64,000 bases of DNA from Paenibacillus harenae DSM 16969 (GTDB taxonomy: Bacteria; Bacillota; Bacilli; Paenibacillales; Paenibacillaceae): the NCBI RefSeq assembly GCF_000422465.1, contig NZ_AULV01000015.1, positions 62,001 to 126,000 of the forward strand, written 5' to 3'. This document shows positions 8,586-15,181 of the stretch, in pieces. Position 1 is the first letter of the stretch; each line of letters begins with the position of its first letter. Position numbers and translations under genes: made by a program. The notes under the pieces were generated by a model. The model searched no databases, was not told the origin of the DNA, and saw only the letters and a program-made list of their open reading frames with translations.

Positions 8586-9179
8586 TTATTTGTATTGACG
8601 AGCAAGTATATCGACATGGGCTGCATGAGTGCCTTCGCCGATTGCGCTGAATTTCCATTCGCCGTTGTGGCGATACAGCTCCCCGACGACAAGAGCGGTC
8701 TTGCCGGAATAGTTATCCGTCAAGTTAAAACGAATGAGCTCCTGGTTGTTAGACGGGTTGACAATACGGATAAAAGCGGACTTGATCATACCGAAGTCTT
8801 GACGGCGCGATTCGCATTCGTAAATGTTAACGACGCATAGAATTTTGTGAATGCCGGCAGGCACGCGGTCCAGCTGGACGATAATTTGTTCATCATCGCC
8901 GTCGCCATCGCCTGTAATGTTATCGCCGGAATGAATGACGGAACCGTCGCCGCTTTCTTTGTTGTAGAAGCAAACGAGATTTCGTTCGCCGCTCAGCTTG
9001 CCGTTAGCGTCCAGGAGCAGCGCCGAAGCGTCGCAGTCGACATTAGCCGCCTTCTTCATGCCGAAGAAGCCGCCTTTCACTTCCGCAGGGTCCCATCCTA
9101 ATCCGACGATCACCTTCGTTAGGCCGGCGTTTCCTTTGGTCAAATCCACCTTCTGACCTTTTACGAGAGAAATTGCCAT
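8586..9179 (-). CDS. terD: TerD-family protein (paralog 1, divergent, first of the array)
   Basis: A 197-residue TerD homologue starting MAISLVKGQKVDLTKGNAG. The ATG at 9179 is preceded by AAGGGGGTG, so the 14-residue upstream extension (9221) is not used. It differs from its neighbours: an insertion FFGMKKAANV precedes the metal-binding strand, which reads DCDASALLL, and the tail ends HAAHVDILARQYK instead of the usual Gly-rich end. TGDGDGDDE and GELYRHNGEWKFSAIG are conserved. It is the promoter-proximal copy and seems the most diverged paralog, perhaps with a different partner. Confidence 0.92.
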   Translation of the reverse strand: MAISLVKGQKVDLTKGNAGLTKVIVGLGWDPAEVKGGFFGMKKAANVDCDASALLLDANGKLSGERNLVCFYNKESGDGSVIHSGDNITGDGDGDDEQIIVQLDRVPAGIHKILCVVNIYECESRRQDFGMIKSAFIRIVNPSNNQELIRFNLTDNYSGKTALVVGELYRHNGEWKFSAIGEGTHAAHVDILARQYK

Positions 9180-9283
9180 TGTGTGTGCACCCCCTTTCCT
9201 TAGGTTTCGATTCAATAACAAGCAATACGCCCATATACGCCCTAAAGTTCCAAAAATATAAGCGTGACGTCTCTTACTATAAT

Positions 9284-9311
9284 ACTATATCAACCCTGCC
9301 ACGGATTACAA
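9284..9311 (-). promoter_or_regulatory. Candidate promoter of the ter array
   Basis: On the minus strand TTGTAA (9311-9306) and TATAGT (9289-9284) are separated by 16 bp, a plausible sigma-A promoter about 105 bp before the first terD ATG. A second TATAGT (9281-9276) lies just downstream. Related loci in Bacillus subtilis (yceCDEFGH) respond to ECF sigma factors and sigma-B. I did not find a convincing ECF-type box here, so stress control is not shown by the sequence. Confidence 0.45.
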
Positions 9312-9426
9312 ATTCCTACAAAATAGCAAAATGCAAGTTTCCCCTGCGTTGTGAAAAAAAGGTGGAAAAAGGAGTGAAATAACGCGATAATTAAAAGCAG
9401 TAAATCCTTACGCGCGGGGTGGTCTC

Positions 9427-9525
9427 ATGGAATTCATAAGAAAGAACAAAACCGGCCTTATTTTCGGAGTTCTGCTCCTCATTAACGGGCTGTTTCTGTT
9501 GTCCGTTCTGCTCGCCAACAAATAA
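9427..9525 (+). CDS. Small 32-residue single-pass membrane protein
   Basis: A short ORF reading MEFIRKNKTG, then a hydrophobic span of about 20 residues (LIFGVLLLINGLF...) and ending LLANK. GGGGTGG lies a few bases before the ATG. Its stop overlaps the start of the thioredoxin-like gene by one base (TAATG), and that gene has no Shine-Dalgarno of its own, so this ORF is probably translated and drives the next gene by coupling. A positively charged N-terminus before one membrane span predicts an N-in orientation. I do not recognise a family. It could anchor or guide the redox protein at the membrane. Confidence 0.65.
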   Translation: MEFIRKNKTGLIFGVLLLINGLFLLSVLLANK

Positions 9526-9833
9526 TGACGATACGCGAGATCGATGAGGCCGCAGCGGAAAGCCTTGCGCTTGAAGCAAGCGGCAAGGCGGCCGTCTACT
9601 TCTTCACCCCGCTGTGCGGCACATGCAAGCTTGGCGAGCGAATGCTCGAGATCGCTGAAGACGCAGGCATCTCCACCCCTATCGCAAAGCTAAATATCAA
9701 CTATGCGCCGCGACTGCGCGACGCCTGGCAAATTACGAGCGTACCCTGTCTGGTGCTGCTGCAGGACGGCAAGCCGGTCCGGAAGGAATATGCGATGAAA
9801 TCAGTCGATTACGTCTATCTGCTGCTGAAGTAG
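9525..9833 (+). CDS. Thioredoxin-like protein with CGTC active site
   Basis: A 102-residue thioredoxin-fold protein. The redox motif CGTC is at about residues 31-34 in FFTPLCGTCK, and the cis-proline loop reads TSVPCLVL, with an extra Cys after the proline. There is no signal peptide, so it is cytoplasmic, or peripheral through the coupled 32-residue membrane peptide upstream. It resembles the small thioredoxin-like proteins of Bacilli (YusE type). The start ATG overlaps the stop of the small ORF by one base. It converges on the ABC-F gene with only 23 bp between. The precise partner is unknown. Confidence 0.82.
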   Translation: MTIREIDEAAAESLALEASGKAAVYFFTPLCGTCKLGERMLEIAEDAGISTPIAKLNINYAPRLRDAWQITSVPCLVLLQDGKPVRKEYAMKSVDYVYLLLK

Positions 9834-9856
9834 GATTAAACGGCCGCGGCATTGCA

Positions 9857-11683
9857 TTAACCCGGTTCGTTCTTTTGAATTCGCGCGCGCAGCTCGCGAA
9901 TTTCCCGCATGAGCAGCTGCTGCTCCGTCGGATCATCCGGCTGCTCGCTGCTCATTAATTGCGCCAGGCGAAGCTCCAGCTTTTCCCGTTCGTTCTGGCT
10001 TAGCTGCTCCTCCGCCGACAGCGTCCGGCTTCGATCCTTAGACAAGTATTCGTCATAGGTTCCGGGAAATTGCGCCGGCTCGCTCTTGCCCTCCAACACA
10101 ATAAGCCGATTCGCCGTCTCGCGGATTAAATAACGGTCATGCGTAACAAGCAGCACGGCGCCGGGATAATGCTTGATCGCCTCCTCCACCCGCTCCCTCG
10201 TCCGAATGTCCAAATAATTCGTCGGTTCATCAAGCACAAGCAAATTAGATTTGCCGAAGAACAGCTTCAGGAAAGCTACCCTGCACTTCTCCCCCATGCT
10301 CAAACCGCCGATCCGCTTAAATACATCCTCCCTGGAGAAAAGAAAGCAGCCCAGTATCGTCCGCGCATGCGATTGCGTCATATCCGGGAGTGTCAGCAAG
10401 CTGTCGAGTATCGTGGCGTCATTGTCCAGCTTACCGAGCTCCTGCTCGAAATACCCGATCCGCGTCCGCGGATGGAGGGTTACCGAGCCGGCTATCGGGG
10501 TCAAGCTGCCCGTCGCCAGCTTAAGCAGCGTCGACTTGCCCGCCCCGTTCGGGCCGAGTACCGCAAGCCGGTCTCCCCGGTCGATCGTAAGGCTTAACCG
10601 CTCAAACAGCTTTCCCCGGCCTTCGTATGCAAAACCGACCTCGTCCATCCGCAAAAGCGTTGACGCCGCAAAGCCTTCCGCTTCCAGCTGCATGCGAAGC
10701 TGCGCTTCCTCGCGGGGCTTCTGCACCTTGCCCTGATCCAGCCGCTCGAGCGCGGATTCCTTCGCATGCAGCCGCGAGACGTTTTTCTTCGATTTGGAAC
10801 GAAGAAAATCATTTTGCCCCGCAGCCTTATGCGCCTGCTGGAACCATTCCGCATACATCCGTATGCTCTCGAGAAGCTTCTCGCGCTCCTGCTCCTGCTT
10901 CTTATACAGCGTCTCCTGCGTCCGAAGTTCAATTTCCTTCTGGGCTTTATAGGCGGTATAACCGCCCGGATACCGCCGGCAGCCTGCCGCTTCCAGCTCC
11001 AGAACGGCCGTAGCGGTACGGTCGATGAAGGTCCGGTCATGCGATACATAGATCACCGTTCCCGGGTAAGCGTTCACCCAATGCTCCAGCCAATCGATCG
11101 CCGCCGCGTCCAAATGATTCGTCGGCTCATCGAGCAGAACCAGCTTCGGCTCCCTCACCATCAGCGCCGCGAGCTGCGCCTTTGTCTTCTGTCCGCCGCT
11201 CAGACTCGCGAACGGCGCTTCCCACAGCGCAGAGTCAAAGCTTAACTGCCTTAAGCACCGTTCGGCCTTCGTCTCCCATCCGTAGCCGTCAAGCTGCAAG
11301 TATCTCTCGAACAGCTCGCTGTAGCGGTTAATCAGCTCCTCGCTTGCCGGTTCAGCCTGCATCTGCTGCATCACATTCGCCATTTCGCGCTTTATTCCGA
11401 ACTGCTCCGCAGATCCCGCCTGCACGAATTCAAGCAGCGACAAGGACGAATCCGTCTGTGCCTGCTGGTCAAGCCAGCCCCATTCGTTCAGCGGCAGCAG
11501 CCGCTGGACGTCTCCGCCGTCGAACGGCAGCCTGCCGGTGAGCCCGTGAAGCAGCGTCGTCTTCCCGGCGCCGTTGCGTCCGAACAACGCCAGTCGCTCG
11601 CCTTGCTTCACTTCAAAAGCGACGTTTTCAAACAGCTTTACGCCGTCCCATTCTTTATTCACGTTTTTTACTTTTAACAGCAT
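9857..11683 (-). CDS. ABC-F family ATPase, possible ribosome-protection protein
   Basis: A 608-residue soluble tandem ATPase. The first ABC domain has GRNGAGKTT, SLSGGQKTK and LVLLDEPTNHLD; the second has GPNGAGKST, GLSMGEKCR and LLVLDEPTNYLD. A charged linker (about residues 245-330, QNDFLRSKSKKNVSRL) joins them, and a coiled C-terminal tail follows. There are no membrane segments. ABC-F proteins act on ribosomes, either as housekeeping translation factors or as resistance proteins against macrolide, lincosamide, streptogramin or pleuromutilin antibiotics. The ATG at 11683 with GGGGGA upstream is chosen over an in-frame extension to 11794 that would read through a terminator. The elaborate 5' leader favours an inducible resistance role; that is inference. 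Confidence 0.88.
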   Translation of the reverse strand: MLLKVKNVNKEWDGVKLFENVAFEVKQGERLALFGRNGAGKTTLLHGLTGRLPFDGGDVQRLLPLNEWGWLDQQAQTDSSLSLLEFVQAGSAEQFGIKREMANVMQQMQAEPASEELINRYSELFERYLQLDGYGWETKAERCLRQLSFDSALWEAPFASLSGGQKTKAQLAALMVREPKLVLLDEPTNHLDAAAIDWLEHWVNAYPGTVIYVSHDRTFIDRTATAVLELEAAGCRRYPGGYTAYKAQKEIELRTQETLYKKQEQEREKLLESIRMYAEWFQQAHKAAGQNDFLRSKSKKNVSRLHAKESALERLDQGKVQKPREEAQLRMQLEAEGFAASTLLRMDEVGFAYEGRGKLFERLSLTIDRGDRLAVLGPNGAGKSTLLKLATGSLTPIAGSVTLHPRTRIGYFEQELGKLDNDATILDSLLTLPDMTQSHARTILGCFLFSREDVFKRIGGLSMGEKCRVAFLKLFFGKSNLLVLDEPTNYLDIRTRERVEEAIKHYPGAVLLVTHDRYLIRETANRLIVLEGKSEPAQFPGTYDEYLSKDRSRTLSAEEQLSQNEREKLELRLAQLMSSEQPDDPTEQQLLMREIRELRARIQKNEPG

Positions 11684-11686
11684 CAA

Positions 11687-11763
11687 GAAACATCCCCCAT
11701 TTTCATTTGGAATTGAAAAAAACCGCGGCCAGCGGCACACGGTCGAATACGTATGGGGATGTT
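11687..11763 (-). promoter_or_regulatory. Shine-Dalgarno sequestering pair in the ABC-F leader
   Basis: The mRNA segment GAACATCCCCAT (11763-11752) is complementary to ATGGGGGATGTTTC (11700-11687), which contains the ABC-F Shine-Dalgarno, with only one bulged G and a terminal mismatch. The first segment begins three bases after the stop codon of the leader ORF. A ribosome held at the end of the leader ORF would cover it. The two arms flank an intrinsic terminator, so translation and transcription could both be controlled. Confidence 0.6.
11714..11742 (-). terminator. Leader terminator (attenuator) before the ABC-F gene
   Basis: On the minus strand ACCGTG and CGCGGT pair, with a CCGC/GCGG alternative inside, and a run of seven T follows. 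It lies about 30 nt before the ABC-F start and after the leader ORF, the classic position of an attenuator in inducible ABC-F and erm-type leaders. Confidence 0.65.
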
Positions 11764-11766
11764 CGG

Positions 11767-11841
11767 TTAAACGGAAATAACGGATGCGCCACAACGCCTA
11801 TTCAGCCCGTGAACATCTCGTATCCGCCGTACCTGAATCAT
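11767..11841 (-). CDS. Candidate 24-residue leader peptide for ABC-F induction
   Basis: A short ORF starting MIQVRRIRDVHG and ending GASVISV. Its ATG (11841) follows AGGGGA with nine bases between. It ends just upstream of the anti-Shine-Dalgarno segment and the attenuator. It contains Arg-Ile-Arg, a match to the +X+ pattern known from macrolide-stalled leader peptides such as ErmDL, though this is short enough to arise by chance. The same frame is open further upstream to an ATG near 11973 that lacks a ribosome binding site. Confidence 0.5.
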   Translation of the reverse strand: MIQVRRIRDVHGLNRRCGASVISV

Positions 11842-11994
11842 GCTCGCAAGTCCCCTAAATGACACACGTATCCCTAACCGTTTCTCGCTTATTTCGAGAA
11901 CGCCGCTTGTACTTAAACAAGTTGTTAGCAGAAAACGTGTATTTACTTCATTGTAAGGGGGTCCTCCGTCAGTCATCAGATTGGATATGCATCT

Positions 11995-12024
11995 ATTATA
12001 AGGGACGGCCGGATTGAATTTCAA
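11995..12024 (-). promoter_or_regulatory. Strong sigma-A promoter of the ABC-F transcript
   Basis: TTGAAA (12024-12019) and TATAAT (12000-11995) on the minus strand with an 18-bp spacer. The predicted start is near 11988, giving an untranslated leader of about 300 nt before the ABC-F ATG. A near-consensus promoter followed by a long structured leader fits attenuation control rather than control of initiation. Confidence 0.75.
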
Positions 12025-12048
12025 GCGGGATTTCGCGGAACCGGGAAG

Positions 12049-12068
12049 GTACCAAATAAAGTTGGTAC
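12049..12068. promoter_or_regulatory. Palindromic operator candidate upstream of the KAS III fusion gene
   Basis: GTACCAA and TTGGTAC are perfect 7-bp inverted repeats six bases apart, 65 bp before the GTG start of the next gene and overlapping a TACTAT that could be a -10 element. It lies between divergent promoters, so a bound repressor could affect either side. No matching regulator gene is adjacent. Confidence 0.45.
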
Positions 12069-12132
12069 TATGCGCGAGGCGCGTCATCCTTGATGATTAA
12101 CCCTATCAAATATTCCATTTGGAGGTGCCTAT

Positions 12133-13998
12133 GTGCAGCCGGTATATATAACGAGCATAGGAAAATTTCTGCCCGGACCGCCAATCGGCAACACGGAAAT
12201 CGAGGATTATCTCGGCAAAATAGGCGGCAAAAGCTCCAAGTCGATGCGCCGCATTCTAGACCAAAATCAAATTCGTTACCGGCATTATGCCATCGATAAA
12301 CAACAGAAAAGCTTATATTCGAACGCCGGGATGGCTGCGCTTGCCATTCGTGACGCGCTCGGCCGGAATGGGGAGGACCTCGCGGATCGGATTGACTTTC
12401 TTGCCGCCGGCACGACGCAAGGCGACCTGTTGGTGCCCGGCTTCGCCAGCATGGTGCATGCGGAGACGAAGCTGCCCGTCATGGAGGTCGCGACCCATCA
12501 CGGCGTCTGCGCAAGCGGCATGCAGGCGTTCATGAACGCGTACCTGCATATTCGCTCCGGCGGGCAGAATACCGCGATTTCCTGCGCCAGCGAGTTCCCG
12601 AGCCGCGCGTTCAAGCATTCCCGATTCGAGACGCAGGCAGGCTTAGAAGGCCGACCTATCGCATTCGATACCGACTTTCTCCGTTTCATGCTGTCCGATG
12701 GAGCCGGTGCCGCCGTCCTGCAGCACAAGCCGGCCGAAAGCGGTCTGTCGCTTCGCATCGAGTGGATCGACAACAAATCGTATGCGAATCATTACGACGT
12801 CTGTATGTACGCCGGAATGAATAAGGAGAATGCAGACGATGCGTGCTGGCTCGACTATGCCTCGATTCATGCGGCGGCGGATGACGGCGCCATTAATTTG
12901 AAGCAGGACATCCGGCTCGTCGGCGAAATGCCGAAGGTCGGCGTGAAGCGCTTCTTCGAGCTCGTGGAGGAAGGAAAGATCGATCCGGCGGGAATCGATT
13001 GGATGGTATGCCATTATTCGTCCCATTTTTTCCGCGATGAGATATTCCGGCTGCTGCAGCTTGGCGGCATGACGATCCCGGAGGACAAATGGTTCACGAA
13101 TTTGTATACGAAAGGCAATACCGGTGCGGCTTCGATCTACATCATGCTGGAGGAGCTGCTGAACGAAGGACATCTGAAGCCGGGCGAGCGGGTGTTGTGC
13201 ATGGTGCCGGAAAGCGGACGGTTCCAGACCTCTTACATGCTGCTGACCGTTGTCGGTTCCGCTGCGGACTGTAACGCCGAAGCGTTCTTGGAGCGGCAGC
13301 CTGAGGCGCCGAAGCTTGCTTATGACGCTGCCAATGACGTGCAGGCGCAGTTAGTTCGTCAGCTGGTTCAGGTGTGGATCGATTTTGAGCAAAAGCTCGC
13401 CCGGGTACCGGTCATTGATAAGCTGTACCGTCAAAGGTTCACGCTTGACGATTACAAAGCGCTGATGGTAAATATCCGCCAGCAGGTCATCGACGGCTCG
13501 CAATGGATCGCTCGAGCCGCCTCGTATATCGCTATTGAGCATATCGATCTGCGCTCGACGTTCATCGCTCATGCCAGCGACGAGCATCGCGACTTTCAGA
13601 TTTTGGAGCGAAACTATGCTGCCGTCGGAGGCGCTTTGGCGGATATTCAAGCCGGGGACAAAAATATCGGCAGCGAGGCGCTGTCCTCGTTCCTGTTCCA
13701 GCGGGCGAGCCGCGTTAATCCGTTCGATCTCATCGGGGCGATGTGGATTATCGAGGGGCTGGGCTGCCGGATGGCCAGGTACTGGGGCGAGATGATCCGC
13801 GATCAGCTTTCGCTCAGCGACGAACAGGTCTCGTTCCTGCTGTATCACAGCGAGTCGGATGAGAAGCATTTTGAACGGCTGGAGAAGGTCGTGCAGCATG
13901 AGTTGCTGACAGCGGACATTGCGGCCCGTATCGTGAAGACGGCCAAGACAACCGCGAGGCTGTACCTGCTGCAGCTGGAGGAGCTGGGGAATGTATGA
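12133..13998 (+). CDS. KAS III-like condensing enzyme fused to a haem-oxygenase-like diiron oxidase domain
   Basis: A 621-residue two-domain protein. Residues 1-385 are a FabH/KAS III-type thiolase fold with Cys126 in HHGVCASGM, His294 in VCHYSSHF and Asn329 in TKGNTGAAS, the complete Cys-His-Asn set. Residues about 405-621 are an all-helical haem-oxygenase-like domain carrying H-x3-D-x2-H (His572, Asp576, His579), Glu541 in WIIEG and Glu484-His485, the pattern of HDO diiron oxidases such as SznF, CADD and UndA. The start is GTG, five bases after GGAGGTG; an ATG two bases earlier is out of frame. It overlaps the next gene by 4 bp. It could make or offload an acyl chain and then oxidise or decarboxylate it. 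The product is unknown. Confidence 0.8.
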   Translation: MQPVYITSIGKFLPGPPIGNTEIEDYLGKIGGKSSKSMRRILDQNQIRYRHYAIDKQQKSLYSNAGMAALAIRDALGRNGEDLADRIDFLAAGTTQGDLLVPGFASMVHAETKLPVMEVATHHGVCASGMQAFMNAYLHIRSGGQNTAISCASEFPSRAFKHSRFETQAGLEGRPIAFDTDFLRFMLSDGAGAAVLQHKPAESGLSLRIEWIDNKSYANHYDVCMYAGMNKENADDACWLDYASIHAAADDGAINLKQDIRLVGEMPKVGVKRFFELVEEGKIDPAGIDWMVCHYSSHFFRDEIFRLLQLGGMTIPEDKWFTNLYTKGNTGAASIYIMLEELLNEGHLKPGERVLCMVPESGRFQTSYMLLTVVGSAADCNAEAFLERQPEAPKLAYDAANDVQAQLVRQLVQVWIDFEQKLARVPVIDKLYRQRFTLDDYKALMVNIRQQVIDGSQWIARAASYIAIEHIDLRSTFIAHASDEHRDFQILERNYAAVGGALADIQAGDKNIGSEALSSFLFQRASRVNPFDLIGAMWIIEGLGCRMARYWGEMIRDQLSLSDEQVSFLLYHSESDEKHFERLEKVVQHELLTADIAARIVKTAKTTARLYLLQLEELGNV

Positions 13999-14879
13999 GC
14001 GAAGCCGATTATTTTAAAAGCATGCCGCATGACAAAAACGATCCTAATCCGTTCTTAGCCGTCTTCATGGATCAGAGCATCCCGTTCAACGAGGAAGCGA
14101 AGGCCGCCTATCTGAAGGACTGCTCCAGCAAATCGCGACAGTTTCTGCTGCCGGTGCTGCGGCCGTTCGCGCGGCTTATGATCGTCTTGCTGCAAATCTA
14201 CAAGATCGTAGTTCCGAAGGCTTTCACGTCGTCATTGATGCTTCATCGCGTATTATATTGGGGCATGAAGACGTTTGTCAGCCCAAGCGCAAACTATATG
14301 ATATTGCGGCATTTCTATCTGGGCTCCGAGGTGCTGGCGTTCATCCGGGATAACGTGCCGGGCGTGCAGGTCGAGATGAACCCGCTGAAGCCGACAAATC
14401 TGGAGCCGGTGAAGGATGATTTGTTTCTCATACACGATTTGAATCTCTATAACTTCGTCATCAATCTGAATCGCGAGCTGAAGGCCAAAGGAATCGAAGT
14501 GACGAAGCAGGAACGGCTTTGTTTCGATGCCGTCACGTCCGGACCGCTGCCGATCGAGCAGATGCCGAAGCGATGGACCAACTTCATGGATTTGACGACG
14601 GCCATCGAATGCTTCACTCCCGTCTATCAGCTGTTCCTGACGGACAATGATTTCTGGCGGGCGACCAACTCTTTGCAGCTGGACGAAACGATCGGCATCC
14701 TCGCCTCCAAAATCATCGGCAGCAACGAACGCCTCGCGCTCATCAACAACAAGCACCCGATGGTTCCGCTGACAACGCTGGGCGCGGGCTTCCGGCTCGT
14801 GCTGCACGGGCTGGCGACGGAGCAGCTTCATGCGCTGCTAGTGGAGCTGAAGCGGAAGCAGGAGGTTGCGGGGCTGTAG
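13995..14879 (+). CDS. Conserved-looking protein partnered with the KAS III-oxidase fusion
   Basis: A 294-residue protein. It opens MSEADYFKSMPHDKNDPNPF and has one strongly hydrophobic stretch (about residues 53-75). The remainder is mixed alpha/beta with the segments DLFLIHDLNLYNF, PKRWTNFMDLTTAIE and LGAGFRLVLHG. The start ATG overlaps the stop of the fusion gene (ATGA), so the two are translationally coupled and probably act together. I do not recognise the family with certainty; it resembles uncharacterised DUF proteins found beside such fusions. No catalytic motif is evident. The last codons lie within a degenerate copy of a 32-bp tandem repeat, so the C-terminus may have been altered by slippage. 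Confidence 0.75.
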   Translation: MSEADYFKSMPHDKNDPNPFLAVFMDQSIPFNEEAKAAYLKDCSSKSRQFLLPVLRPFARLMIVLLQIYKIVVPKAFTSSLMLHRVLYWGMKTFVSPSANYMILRHFYLGSEVLAFIRDNVPGVQVEMNPLKPTNLEPVKDDLFLIHDLNLYNFVINLNRELKAKGIEVTKQERLCFDAVTSGPLPIEQMPKRWTNFMDLTTAIECFTPVYQLFLTDNDFWRATNSLQLDETIGILASKIIGSNERLALINNKHPMVPLTTLGAGFRLVLHGLATEQLHALLVELKRKQEVAGL

Positions 14880-14956
14880 CGGGAGCGAAAGCAGGAGATT
14901 GGGGGCTGTAGCGGGAGCGAAAGCAGGAGATTGGGGGCTGTAGCGGGAGCGAAGCT
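14848..14956. repeat. 32-bp tandem repeat running out of the gene's 3' end
   Basis: Two nearly perfect 32-bp copies start at 14880 and 14912, with a partial third from 14944. A degenerate copy lies upstream inside the end of the coding sequence. Each unit contains GCGGGAGCGAA and GGGGGCTGTAG. The rest of the intergenic region to 15181 holds a strong hairpin (15108-15133) and no supported gene. Confidence 0.8.
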
Positions 14957-15107
14957 ATAACACGCGTAATTGATTCCGGGAGAGCATTTAACTTTGCAGA
15001 TCATGAAGAAAATGACTTTGCTGCAACGGAGAAAAAGTAAATACGATGGAGTGGGATTGCGGATCAACTCTTTTGCGGTACTTAGATTGGAGTCAATTGC
15101 CATTTTA

Positions 15108-15133
15108 GGTGGCCGACTGGATAGTCGGCCGCC
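15108..15133. terminator. Strong hairpin between convergent genes
   Basis: GGTGGCCGACT and AGTCGGCCGCC pair over 11 bp (one G-T pair) around a GGAT loop. The T tract is weak on both strands (TTGT on plus), so the hairpin may act as a transcript-end stabiliser rather than a classical terminator. Confidence 0.5.
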
Positions 15134-15181
15134 TTGTCGGTTAACGGGAACGATAGAACATCGGCGGTCCCTGCATGACAG

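Noticed and set aside
11684..11794. N-terminal extension of the ABC-F protein
   Set aside because: The extra 37 residues are translated from the attenuator hairpin and do not resemble the family; the ATG at 11683 has a proper ribosome binding site.
12049..12068. FapR operator at the KAS III cassette
   Set aside because: The FapR site I know is a 17-bp TTAGTACC/GGTACTAA-type palindrome with a different centre; this one has a 6-bp gap and different outer bases.
11767..12087. A 106-residue ORF upstream of the ABC-F gene
   Set aside because: It would start upstream of the predicted promoter and transcript start and has no ribosome binding site. Only its last 24 codons, with their own Shine-Dalgarno, are kept as a leader peptide.
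13351..13899. 182-residue antisense ORF under the KAS III fusion gene
   Set aside because: It mirrors codon-position bias of the real gene; no ribosome binding site or recognisable domain.
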